DNA of 10,564 nt, taken from contig JBFWSL010000125.1 of NCBI GenBank assembly GCA_050248375.1, positions 1-10,564 of the forward strand, written 5' to 3'. Numbering within the stretch: the stretch's first letter is position 1; each line of letters opens with the position of its first letter. This document shows positions 1 to 7,030 of this stretch, in pieces. The DNA comes from JAYZVT01 sp050248375 (GTDB lineage Bacteria > Pseudomonadota > Alphaproteobacteria > Rhizobiales > Methyloligellaceae). The notes beneath the pieces are model-generated. The model had not been told where the DNA came from. It ran no database searches and saw only the letters and a program-made list of their open reading frames with translations. A program made the position numbers and the translations under genes.

Positions 1-1
1 C

Positions 2-115
2 CTCAGCCTGGCCGCGCTGGCCATCTGCACGGCGGTCGCCGCCGCCGTGCTCAACGCGGTCGACATGTCGGCGGGCTCGGTCTATTCGTCCAAGACCAGC
101 AGCGTCCGCCTCTGA
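2..115 (+). CDS. C-terminal fragment of an unidentified membrane protein
   Basis: This reading frame is open from the window edge and ends at TGA 113-115, giving the last 37 residues of a protein that starts outside the window. It begins with a strongly hydrophobic Ala/Leu/Val-rich stretch (about residues 1-20) that looks like a final transmembrane helix. A short polar, Ser-rich tail follows, ending SSKTSSVRL. The stop lies only 7 bases before the GTG of the protease gene, so the two are probably co-transcribed. I do not recognise the family. The hydrophobic segment and tight spacing are seen directly; that it is a real gene is inferred from the GC-rich codon pattern and its fit with the downstream gene. 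Confidence 0.55.
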   Translation, partial: LSLAALAICTAVAAAVLNAVDMSAGSVYSSKTSSVRL

Positions 116-122
116 TAGCGGG

Positions 123-1076
123 GTGAAGCGCGCGCCATTAGCGCATCTGGGGCGGCCGGTGGTGATGGCCTTCCTTTGCGCGGCCGCGGCGGCACAGCCC
201 GCGGTGGCCTCGCCGCCGCTGGAGACCGCCTTGCGCTCCGTCGTCAGTGTCCTGCCGGACTGGCCGCCCGATGCGCGCCGGACCGAGGAGCCCGAGGCGA
301 GCGGCGTGGTGCTGCTCGACGGAACCACCGTTGTGACCGCGCTGCATGTGGTCGACCGGGCAACCTCCGTGCGCGTGCGCACCGCGGATGGCGATATCCT
401 CAAGGCCGAGATCGCGGGGCGCGACAAGGCCACCGATATCGCCGTCCTGAAGCTGCCCTCGGCGCTGGCGCCCATGGCCGTCGGGGAAACGGCTCCGGCC
501 ATCGGCGACAGGGTCTGCGCCATCGGCAACGCCTTCGGCCTCGGCCTGTCCGTCACCTGCGGCGTGGTCTCCGCCGTCAACCGCGCCGGCACCGGCTTCA
601 ATGGCATCGAGGACTTCGTCCAGACCGATGCCGCCGTGAACCCCGGCGCTTCGGGCGGCGCGCTGGTCGACGGGGAGGGGAAGTTCGTCGGCCTGCTGTC
701 GGCGATCTTCACCAAGGCCTCCGACGCCAATATCGGCGTCAACTTCGCCGTCTCCTCGGCGCTCACCCTGCGCGTCGCCGGGGAGCTGAAATCCGGCGGC
801 GGCATCTCCTGGCCCGCCAGCGGCCTCCGCATGGAGCCCTGGCCGCGCAAGGGCGAGACGGGCCGGGCCGGCGCCCGCGTGGTCGCCGTGGCCCCCGGCT
901 TCCCGGGCGAGGCGGCGGGCTTCGCGGCGGGGGACATCATAGTTTCGGCGGCCGGCCGCCGCGTCGCCGCGCCCGGCGACCTGATCAGCGCCTTCGCTCT
1001 GGCCACGTCCGGCACGGCGATCGAAGTGGAAATCCTGCGCTCCGGCGAGGCGCGCACACTCACTCTCAAGCCCTGA
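123..1076 (+). CDS. Exported HtrA/DegP-like trypsin-family serine protease with one PDZ domain
   Basis: A 317-residue serine endopeptidase of the HtrA type, probably periplasmic. The GTG start gives a good signal peptide: basic MKR, a hydrophobic core at residues 12-24 and an AVA cleavage site near residue 29. An ATG at 165 would leave a peptide with no basic N-terminus. The catalytic triad is visible: His75 in TALHVVD, Asp105 in ATDIAVLK and Ser177 in NPGASGGALVD. A single PDZ domain fills about residues 235-315 and contains the typical PGEAAGFAAGDIIVSAAGR loop. At 317 residues with one PDZ it is shorter than two-PDZ DegP and closer to DegS/HtrA-like forms, but it lacks a clear retained membrane anchor. 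The neighbours suggest it serves the downstream module; its substrate is unknown. No strong Shine-Dalgarno sequence precedes the start, consistent with coupling to the upstream gene. Confidence 0.88.
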   Translation: MKRAPLAHLGRPVVMAFLCAAAAAQPAVASPPLETALRSVVSVLPDWPPDARRTEEPEASGVVLLDGTTVVTALHVVDRATSVRVRTADGDILKAEIAGRDKATDIAVLKLPSALAPMAVGETAPAIGDRVCAIGNAFGLGLSVTCGVVSAVNRAGTGFNGIEDFVQTDAAVNPGASGGALVDGEGKFVGLLSAIFTKASDANIGVNFAVSSALTLRVAGELKSGGGISWPASGLRMEPWPRKGETGRAGARVVAVAPGFPGEAAGFAAGDIIVSAAGRRVAAPGDLISAFALATSGTAIEVEILRSGEARTLTLKP

Positions 1077-1105
1077 TGGCGGGGCAGGACCGAAAGGAGA
1101 TTCCG

Positions 1106-1300
1106 ATGGACGAAGAAAAGTTCAACATGTCGATGCGCAAGTTCCTCAAGCAGGTTGGCGTCACCTCCCAGCAGCAGATCGAACGGGTCGTGCGCGAGAA
1201 CGATCTCGGCGGCAAGGGCACGCTCAAGGTGAAGGTGGTGCTCACCGCCGAGGGCACCGGCCTGAACCACGTGGTCGAGACCGAGATCGACCTCGGCTGA
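1106..1300 (+). CDS. DUF6494 family small protein
   Basis: A 64-residue protein of unknown function, probably cytoplasmic because it has no signal or membrane segment. The N-terminal pattern MDEEKFNMSMRKFLKQVGVT, followed by an Ile-Glu-Arg helix and a charged beta-rich C-terminal half (KVKVVLTAEGTG...HVVETEIDLG), matches my recollection of DUF6494. The start is set by a clear AGGAG at 1095-1099, six bases before the ATG. It lies 29 bases after the protease gene and 28 before the ligase-like gene on the same strand, so it is very likely in one operon. Members I recall sit next to the same ligase-like, DUF6505 and DUF6352 genes, which suggests a shared process; the biochemical role is unknown. 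Confidence 0.82.
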   Translation: MDEEKFNMSMRKFLKQVGVTSQQQIERVVRENDLGGKGTLKVKVVLTAEGTGLNHVVETEIDLG

Positions 1301-1328
1301 TGCCCCCGGCGGCGCGCGATCCGCACAC

Positions 1329-2063
1329 ATGAAGATCCCCGATCCCATATTCCCGCCCCTGCTCAAGGGACATCCGGTCGAAAGCGACCAGGATGCCTTC
1401 GAGACCGCTTGCGGGGGAGCCGTGTCGGGCAGGCTCGGCGCGGGCGACGTGGTGTGGAGCCGCAATCCCTACACTCTCGACCTGGCCATCGTGCTGGAGC
1501 CCGATGTTCCTGCCGCCACGGCGGTGCAGATGATGCCGCTGCTCATGGTGGCGGTCGGCGACAGCATCGGCGCGCTGACGCCGCCCCAGGTCGGCCAGAC
1601 CTTCACCTGGCCGGACATCGTGCGCATCAACGGCGGAGAGGCCGGTGTCGTGCGCGGCGCGCTGCCGAAGGATGCGTCACCCGATACGGCGCCCGCCTGG
1701 CTGGTGGTCGGTTTCGGCATGCGCCATATGCGCGGGCCGAAGGACCCAGAGCCCGGCGAAGTGCCCGATATCACCTGGCTTGGCGAGGAGGGCGGCGGCG
1801 AACTCACCCGCACCGACATGATCGAGTCCTTCTGCCGGCATTTCCTGACCTGGCTGAACCATTGGGACGACGAGGGCTTCAAGCCGGTGCACGAGTCCTG
1901 GACCTACCGCGCCGAGGAGCGGGGCGGCGACATCACCGTCGAGTCCGGCGGCGAATCCGTCACCGGCGCCTTCGTCGGCCTCGACGACGGCGGCAATCTG
2001 CTCGTCAGGCGCGACGGCAGGCACATCTCTTTCGCGCTGCTCGACCGTTTCGAGCGGCGCTGA
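1329..2063 (+). CDS. Biotin/lipoate-protein ligase-like protein (DUF4444 type), probably not a normal ligase
   Basis: A 244-residue protein resembling the biotin/lipoate ligase fold. Residues about 20-175 look like the catalytic-domain scaffold (GAGDVVWSRNPYTLDLAIVLEP, then TFTWPDIVRINGGEAGVVRG). Residues about 205-244 (VTGAFVGLDDGGNLLVRRDGR) resemble the small C-terminal domain of biotin ligases. Residues 93-96 read TWPD where biotin ligases have KWPND, so the lysine that binds the adenylate is replaced by threonine, and no GRGRxGR motif is visible. It may therefore be a non-catalytic binding or scaffold protein. It sits between DUF6494 and DUF6505, two bases before the GAGG that serves the latter. 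No biotin or lipoate acceptor protein is encoded in the window. Family placement is fairly confident; loss of activity is inference. Confidence 0.8.
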   Translation: MKIPDPIFPPLLKGHPVESDQDAFETACGGAVSGRLGAGDVVWSRNPYTLDLAIVLEPDVPAATAVQMMPLLMVAVGDSIGALTPPQVGQTFTWPDIVRINGGEAGVVRGALPKDASPDTAPAWLVVGFGMRHMRGPKDPEPGEVPDITWLGEEGGGELTRTDMIESFCRHFLTWLNHWDDEGFKPVHESWTYRAEERGGDITVESGGESVTGAFVGLDDGGNLLVRRDGRHISFALLDRFERR

Positions 2064-2065
2064 GG
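2062..2065 (+). promoter_or_regulatory. Shine-Dalgarno GAGG that favours ATG 2072 for the DUF6505 gene
   Basis: GAGG overlaps the stop codon of the ligase-like gene and ends six bases before ATG 2072. The nearer ATG at 2066 directly abuts it, which is too close for normal initiation, so the MKFLRTIRFD start is preferred. Confidence 0.6.
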
Positions 2066-2071
2066 ATGGCC

Positions 2072-2560
2072 ATGAAATTCCTCAGGACCATCCGCTTCGA
2101 TACCTCCGACGAGTTCGTGTTCGAACAGGCGTCCCCGCCCGAGGAATGGGCGGTCTCGGGGGCCTTCTCTTTCGCATCTGCCGCGCCGGATGAGGTGACG
2201 GGCAAGCTGAAGCAGGCCTTCGCCAACGGGTTCCTCGGCTTGCCTTCGCTCGGCCGCTCCACCTTCGCCACCGTGGGCGAGATGACGCAATCCCAGTTCT
2301 GCGAGGTGGAGAACCTGCTCGCCCGCCATTTCGTGGCCAGCTATGGCGCGCCCGACGTGCAGGCCGCGCTCCCCGCCGCCAGGGAGGAGATGCGGTTCGT
2401 CCTCGACCTCTGCGAGGAGGCGCTCATAAACACGGTGTTCACCGTCCGGCGCAGCTTCGATGAGACCGGAGAGATCAGGGAGGAGTTCCGCACCATCCAG
2501 GCGCCCTCCGGCAGCCCGCTTCACGCCCGCATCTGGAATGTTGTCGATGACGAAACGTGA
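2072..2560 (+). CDS. DUF6505 family protein
   Basis: A 162-residue soluble protein of unknown function with no signal peptide or membrane segment. The opening MKFLRTIRFDTSDEFVFE, the EEWAVSGAF motif at about residues 24-32 and a central helix-rich part with CEVENLLARHFVASYGAP (residues 77-94) match my recollection of DUF6505. The product has two cysteines (77 and 114) but no metal-binding CxxC pattern. ATG 2072 is chosen over ATG 2066 because of GAGG spacing; the alternative adds only Met-Ala. It starts 8 bases after the ligase-like stop and its end overlaps the DUF6352 start by 14 bases, so translation is probably coupled and the two products likely act together. Confidence 0.78.
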   Translation: MKFLRTIRFDTSDEFVFEQASPPEEWAVSGAFSFASAAPDEVTGKLKQAFANGFLGLPSLGRSTFATVGEMTQSQFCEVENLLARHFVASYGAPDVQAALPAAREEMRFVLDLCEEALINTVFTVRRSFDETGEIREEFRTIQAPSGSPLHARIWNVVDDET

Positions 2561-3566
2561 TTTCTGGAAATCCGCCGGGCTGCATCTCGTCGCCCGCAAC
2601 AAGCAGGGCTGGCTCGACGTGACGCCGGACTATCTGCGCGCCTACTACACGAGGCCGGAGATCCATCCCATCGACGAATCCTGCGACGAGGAGCACCGGC
2701 TGTTCGAGGAGCTGATGGCCGATCCCTTCCTGGAGGTGCCGCCGGAACGGCTCGGCAGGATCGCCGACGCGGATGCGGCCGACAACTACCGCGTGGTGCT
2801 CGGCTTCCGCGACCGGCTCGCCGCCGCCGGCACCATCGAGGGCGCCTATCTCGCCATGATGCGCGAGGGCAACCTGGCGCTGCCGCCGGTCTTCATCGAC
2901 CAGATGGTGCATCTGATCCTCGCCAACCTGCTGCGCAACTGCGGCGAACCCATGCGCCTGCGCGCCGCCGAGCTGTTCTTCCGCGAGCAGAATGTCAGCA
3001 ACGACGATGGCCGCATCATGCTGGCGGACGAGGAGATCGTGGAGATGTATGGCCAGGGCGGCGGCGCCGGCGGGCTCGGACAGTTGCTCATGGACAGCGA
3101 CACGCCCATGCGCCGCGTCGAGCTGGACGTGCTCGACGACGACAACAAGGACATCTACTGGGCGCGCTCCGACCGCTTCGACACGGTCGTCGACTTCCGC
3201 TTCACGCTGCCCGCGCTGGACGCCTTCGCCCGCGCGATGGAAGCCTGGATCACCCATTTCACGGGGCTGGTGACGCGCATCCAGCCGCGCCAGTCGGTGC
3301 AGGATGAAAGCTGGAGCTGGCACATCGGGCTGGACCGCGAGGCCACGGCCATCCTCAACGCGCTCTATAACGGCGAACAGGTGAGCGCCGCCGACACCCA
3401 GCGCCTCGTCGCGCTCTTCCGCATGGACATCGAGGACCGTTCCGCGGTCTCGCCCGCCATGCGCGGCAAGCCGGTCTATCTCGGGCTGGCCATGACGCCG
3501 GACAGGAAGGTGAAGATGAAGCCGCAGAACCTGCTCATCAACCTGCCGCTGGCGGGCAAGGCGTGA
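2547..3566 (+). CDS. DUF6352 family protein
   Basis: A 339-residue soluble protein of unknown function. The MTKRDFWKSAGLHLV start, the DFLRAY-like DYLRAYYTRPE at residues 28-38, NYRVVLGFRDRL at 80-91, a long helical centre with LILANLLRNC and ELFFREQNV, and a C-terminal IYWARSDRFDTVVDF (residues 203-217) match my memory of DUF6352. The frame is open further upstream, but that extension is Arg/Pro-rich shadow sequence lying entirely inside DUF6505, so I start at ATG 2547; ATG 2538 would add three residues. It overlaps DUF6505 by 14 bases and is the last gene of the plus-strand run, ending 31 bases from the convergent Fe-S gene. Conserved acidic and aromatic residues are visible, but no known catalytic motif. 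Confidence 0.8.
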   Translation: MTKRDFWKSAGLHLVARNKQGWLDVTPDYLRAYYTRPEIHPIDESCDEEHRLFEELMADPFLEVPPERLGRIADADAADNYRVVLGFRDRLAAAGTIEGAYLAMMREGNLALPPVFIDQMVHLILANLLRNCGEPMRLRAAELFFREQNVSNDDGRIMLADEEIVEMYGQGGGAGGLGQLLMDSDTPMRRVELDVLDDDNKDIYWARSDRFDTVVDFRFTLPALDAFARAMEAWITHFTGLVTRIQPRQSVQDESWSWHIGLDREATAILNALYNGEQVSAADTQRLVALFRMDIEDRSAVSPAMRGKPVYLGLAMTPDRKVKMKPQNLLINLPLAGKA

Positions 3567-3597
3567 CCGCGGACCAGCACGGACAAACGGGCAGATC

Positions 3598-5655
3598 CTA
3601 CGTCAGGAAGTCGTCCACCGACTTGCCGGTGGCGCGGGCCTGTTCCTCCGCGTCCAGGTAGTCCTGGGTGGTGCGGATGCGGGGACGCTCGCCCATGGCG
3701 AAGGGATTGTCCTTCCGCTCGCTCATGGCCACCACGCGGCAGTCGTTGCACATGCGGATGGCGTTGGCCTGGTCCTCGTTCTGGAACATCCAGTGCTTGC
3801 CCTGCAGCTCGCGCACCACGCGCTCCACCGAGGCCTTGGTGCCGAAGGGCTTGCCGCAGCTCACGCAATGGAACGGCTCTTCGTCGTTGAGCACCACCGG
3901 CGTCAGCGCCTCCGGCTGGAAGTTGTAGCGCGGCTCCAGCGTGATGACGCTTTCCGGGCAGGTCGCCTTGCACAGCCCGCACTGCACGCAGGCCGCTTCC
4001 GTGAAGCGAACCTGGGGACGTTCGGGATTGTCCGCGAGCGCGTTGGCCGGGCAGGAGGAGACGCAGGCGAGACAGAGCGTGCAGCCCTTCGCGTCGATAT
4101 GGATACGGCCATAGGGCGCGCGTTCGGGCAGGGCGATGATCTCCTGCGGCTGCGGCGCGGTCTCGTTCAGCTTGCCGAGGATGGTGCGCGCGATCTCCCG
4201 CTTGCCGCCGACCGCGGTGAAGGCGGAAGCCTTGATCGCCCGTGCCTTGCCCGGCGCGTGGAGGGCTTCTTCCACCGCGTCCGGGTCCTGCTCGGCCAGC
4301 ACCTGCACGCGGTCCGCCTCGCCATGCCCGAGACCCTTCAGGAAGACGTTGGCGAGCAGCGCCTGGCCCTGCAGCGCCGGCAGCTCTTCCGGCCGGTCCG
4401 GCGGCGCCAGCACCACGATCTGTCCCGCTCCGGCCGCGGCGGCGGCGAGCAGGATGTCGTGGCCGAGCTGGTTGACCGAGTAGACCGACAGCGGCAGCAC
4501 GTTGGCGGGCAGTCCGCGCCCGAAGCGCGACATGGCCGAGATCAGCCCGCTGCCGTGGCGTTCGTCATGGACCAGTAATACGGGGTCCTTGCCCTTCGCG
4601 GCGAGATAGGTGCGCAGCAGGATCTGGATGCGCGCGATCAGGTCCGCGCGCTGGGGATAGCTGTAGGCAACCGCGCCGGTCGGGCAGGTGGCGCTGCAGT
4701 TGCCGCAGCCGCCGCACACCAGCGCGTCTATCTTCACATGGTCGCCGTCCGGCGCGATCGCCGACAGCGGGCAGTTGTCGAGGCAGTTGCTGCAGCCCAC
4801 CTTGTTGCTGCGCCCGTGGGCGCAGATGTCGGCGTCGTAGCTCACATAGATCGGCTTTTCGAACTCTCCCACCATGTCGGAGATCTCGAACATGGCCCTG
4901 GCCACGCCGGCGGGATGCTTCGGGTCCACGTGGAAATAGCCGTCGCGCCGTTCCGCCGAGGGGAACAGCGGCGTGCCGCCCGACATGTCGAAGATCAGGT
5001 CGCATTTCGAGGAAGCGCCGTTGCGCTCCATCAGGAAGGCGAGTCCGGACCTGGACGACGGGATCGCCGGGGCGTAGCCGTCCACGGTTATGTCGAAGGC
5101 GCCGAGCGACCCCGTCGCGCGCACGATGCGCCCCCGGTAGATGGGCACGTTGACGGTCGCGGGCGGGATCACGTCGCCGGCGTCGCTGAGCATCAGCGAC
5201 ACGCTGAGGCGCCCGGAAAGCTGCTCCGCCACGTCCAGAGCTTCCTGTCCGGAGCCATAAACGAGGCAGACGCCTTCCGACTTCACCGGCACCGTGCCCG
5301 CCGGTCGCGAGCCGTGCATGGCCTCGGCCAGCAGCGCGGCCATCTTCGGCATCGCCTTGCGGCCATCTTCCGCCCAGCCCGCGCGCTCACGGATATTTGT
5401 AAACAGGATGTCGCGCCCACCCTTCTCGTCCGCGAGTTCACGGAACAGGGGCGACTCCTGGGTGCAGGCCACCAGCAGCGGCTCTCCGCCGTCGAGCGCC
5501 TTGCCGAAGGAGTCCAGTTGCGCCCGGCACAGATGCGAGTGAACGGCCGGCTCGCCCTCGGCGCCGAGGAAGGATTTGAGGGCCTTGCCGTCGATTTCCA
5601 TGGTGCGCTCGCAGTCGCACACGAGAACGCGGCGGCCTTTCAGGTGAAGCGTCAT
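3598..5655 (-). CDS. Multi-cluster 4Fe-4S ferredoxin-type protein associated with formate dehydrogenase loci
   Basis: A 685-residue iron-sulfur protein, cytoplasmic by lack of a signal. It opens with VLVCDCERTM (Cys13, Cys15). A first ferredoxin pair has Cys278/288/291/295 and Cys314/317/320/324. Residues about 340-470 carry no cysteines and resemble the MvhD/FrhD-like hydrogenase iron-sulfur subunit region. A second pair has Cys525/528/531/535 and Cys556/559/562/566. Finally Cys597/600 and Cys636/639 form two CxxC pairs like a zinc ribbon or rubredoxin knuckle. Four [4Fe-4S] clusters are therefore expected, suiting electron transfer or sulfur/cofactor handling. Proteins of this shape are found beside DUF3305/DUF3306 in formate dehydrogenase clusters, but no catalytic subunit is visible here. 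It is transcribed divergently from DUF3305 and converges on DUF6352. No strong Shine-Dalgarno precedes ATG 5655, but the start fits the family. Confidence 0.85.
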   Translation of the reverse strand: MTLHLKGRRVLVCDCERTMEIDGKALKSFLGAEGEPAVHSHLCRAQLDSFGKALDGGEPLLVACTQESPLFRELADEKGGRDILFTNIRERAGWAEDGRKAMPKMAALLAEAMHGSRPAGTVPVKSEGVCLVYGSGQEALDVAEQLSGRLSVSLMLSDAGDVIPPATVNVPIYRGRIVRATGSLGAFDITVDGYAPAIPSSRSGLAFLMERNGASSKCDLIFDMSGGTPLFPSAERRDGYFHVDPKHPAGVARAMFEISDMVGEFEKPIYVSYDADICAHGRSNKVGCSNCLDNCPLSAIAPDGDHVKIDALVCGGCGNCSATCPTGAVAYSYPQRADLIARIQILLRTYLAAKGKDPVLLVHDERHGSGLISAMSRFGRGLPANVLPLSVYSVNQLGHDILLAAAAAGAGQIVVLAPPDRPEELPALQGQALLANVFLKGLGHGEADRVQVLAEQDPDAVEEALHAPGKARAIKASAFTAVGGKREIARTILGKLNETAPQPQEIIALPERAPYGRIHIDAKGCTLCLACVSSCPANALADNPERPQVRFTEAACVQCGLCKATCPESVITLEPRYNFQPEALTPVVLNDEEPFHCVSCGKPFGTKASVERVVRELQGKHWMFQNEDQANAIRMCNDCRVVAMSERKDNPFAMGERPRIRTTQDYLDAEEQARATGKSVDDFLT

Positions 5656-5802
5656 GCGAAACTGGTTTCCATCCCTGTATCAGGAAGGGAAAAACTCCTT
5701 CCTGTCAGTAACTTGCAATCAAGCTCAGTGTTCATTTTCATAAAGGGTAGTATACTCTTGCTGAATAAGCCACAAGGACCGAATGAGGGGTCTCGGCAGC
5801 GA
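5656..5802. promoter_or_regulatory. Divergent promoter region between the Fe-S gene and DUF3305
   Basis: This 147-base gap is much richer in A and T than its surroundings and separates two divergent genes, so both promoters should lie here. TATACT at 5751-5756 is a good -10 candidate for the plus-strand genes, but I see no convincing -35 at 16-18 bases upstream (TGTTCA at 5729-5734 is weak). No sigma-54 element with correct spacing was found. Confidence 0.6.
5681..5704. promoter_or_regulatory. Inverted repeat, candidate operator or leader hairpin
   Basis: CAGGAAGG (5681-5688) and CCTTCCTG (5697-5704) are perfect 8-bp arms around an 8-base A-rich spacer. It lies 26 bases upstream of the Fe-S protein start, in its likely leader or promoter. 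It could bind a dimeric regulator or form an RNA hairpin in the minus-strand transcript. No regulator gene is in the window. Confidence 0.4.
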
Positions 5803-6348
5803 ATGACCTATTCTTCTTCCTTACCCGTTGGCGTGGTGATCGCCCGCCACAAGGTGGAAAGCCCCTGGCAGGACTATGCGTGGCGGCCCGAGGCGGTCAT
5901 CGCCGGAGCCCCGGCGGATGCCGGCTGGCGCGAACTGGCGCACGGGGAGGGGTGGGTGCAGTTTCTCGCCGGCACCGTCACCCTGGAGCTGCACCGCAAG
6001 GAGACCGAGGCCTACAAGTACAATCTCGAATGCCAGCAGCCCATGCTCTACGTGGTGCTGACCCCCGACGACGACCCGGACTCGCCCTGGCCCGTCAGGG
6101 TACTGACCGTCACCGCCTCGCCCTTCGAGGCCCAGAACTATCTGGATTCCGGCGAGGAGATCGTGGAGGCCGTGGCCATCCCGGAAGCCATTCATCGGTG
6201 GCTGGCGGACTTCGTCGACGAGCACCATGTCGAGGAGGAGTTCAGGAAGCGAAAGCCCGACAGGGTCAAGGTCGAGGACCACAAGTTCGGCCAGGAACCG
6301 CTGCACGAACTTCGCCGCCGCATGGCGGAGCAGGATAACGATGGCTGA
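5803..6348 (+). CDS. DUF3305 domain protein
   Basis: A 181-residue soluble protein. Residues 7-30 (LPVGVVIARHKVESPWQDYAWRP), LELHRKETEAYKYNLE at 61-76, LYVVL at 82-86, and SPFEAQNYLDSGEEIVEAVAIPE at 106-128 are the DUF3305 signature as I know it. The C-terminal 40 residues are charged (EEEFRKRKPDRVKV...), which is usual for the family. The frame is open for over 1 kb upstream, but only ATG 5803 leaves the promoter gap free and starts just before the conserved domain. DUF3305 occurs next to DUF3306 and 4Fe-4S proteins in formate dehydrogenase gene clusters; its molecular role is unknown. It overlaps DUF3306 by eight bases, so translation is coupled. Confidence 0.87.
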   Translation: MTYSSSLPVGVVIARHKVESPWQDYAWRPEAVIAGAPADAGWRELAHGEGWVQFLAGTVTLELHRKETEAYKYNLECQQPMLYVVLTPDDDPDSPWPVRVLTVTASPFEAQNYLDSGEEIVEAVAIPEAIHRWLADFVDEHHVEEEFRKRKPDRVKVEDHKFGQEPLHELRRRMAEQDNDG

Positions 6349-7030
6349 AGACGACGATTTCCTCTCCCGTTGGGCCCGCCGCAAGGCGCAGTCCCGCTCC
6401 GGGCAGAAACCGGAGCGGCCGGATGCCGCTGACGCCGGCACGGCCGTGCGCCCCGGCGAAGCGCCCCGCGCCGCCGCAGAGGGCGGCCAGGTCGCGCTGC
6501 GCGAACCGCCGGGCGGCGCGCAGGAGGGCGATGCCCCGCCCGGGATGACGCCCGAGGAGGCCGAGGAAGCCTACAGGGACTTCGATTTCGACGCCCTCGA
6601 CGCCCGGTCCGACTACAAGCAGTTCATGAAGCAGGGCGTGCCCGAATGGGCGCGCCAGAAGGCCCTGCGCAAGCTGTGGACCTCCGACCCCGTCTTCGCC
6701 AATCTCGACGGGCTGGTGGACTACGGCGAGGACTTCACCGACGCGGCGCTGGCGGTGAAGGAGCTTGTCACCTCCTGGAAGCCCGGCCAGGGCTATCGCA
6801 CCGACGAGGAAATCCAGCGCGAGCGCGAGGAGTACGGCCCCGAGGAGCAGCGCATCGCCGCCCGCAAGGAGCGCGAGGCGCGCGAGGCGGCCGGGGCCCG
6901 CGCTCGCGATGCCGAAACCGGCGAGGGCGAAGACGCCGGCGAGGCCGCCGCCGGGGCTGCGCCCCCCGCGGAGGCCGCCCCGGATACGGCCGAAAAGGCC
7001 CCGGACCATGATCCCCCGCGCCGGGCCTAG
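6341..7030 (+). CDS. DUF3306 domain protein
   Basis: A 229-residue soluble protein. The N-terminal DDDFLSRWARRKAQSR (residues 4-19) and the core at about 68-150, including FDFDALDARSDYKQFM, GVPEWARQKALRKLW and DPVFANLDGLVDYGEDFTD, are the hallmark of DUF3306. Residues 20-66 and 155-229 are low-complexity, Ala/Glu/Pro-rich and probably disordered. The start has AGGA at 6332-6335, five bases before the ATG, and overlaps the DUF3305 end by eight bases. DUF3305 and DUF3306 as a pair support a formate dehydrogenase accessory role (known association, function undefined). Its end overlaps the ankyrin gene start by 23 bases. Confidence 0.87.
   Translation: MAEDDDFLSRWARRKAQSRSGQKPERPDAADAGTAVRPGEAPRAAAEGGQVALREPPGGAQEGDAPPGMTPEEAEEAYRDFDFDALDARSDYKQFMKQGVPEWARQKALRKLWTSDPVFANLDGLVDYGEDFTDAALAVKELVTSWKPGQGYRTDEEIQREREEYGPEEQRIAARKEREAREAAGARARDAETGEGEDAGEAAAGAAPPAEAAPDTAEKAPDHDPPRRA

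Noticed and set aside
2460..2546. Upstream extension of DUF6352
   Set aside because: Arg/Pro-rich sequence lying fully inside DUF6505 in another frame; the family start fits ATG 2547.
3567..3597. Bidirectional terminator between DUF6352 and the Fe-S gene
   Set aside because: The 31-base gap shows no convincing hairpin or T-run.
5705..5717. Possible sigma-54 promoter ending in TTGCA at 5713-5717
   Set aside because: The upstream GG element is missing and the spacing is one base short.
4738..5802. N-terminal extension of the DUF3305 frame through the Fe-S gene
   Set aside because: The extension is antisense to the Fe-S protein and crosses the AT-rich promoter gap; the conserved DUF3305 domain begins right after ATG 5803.
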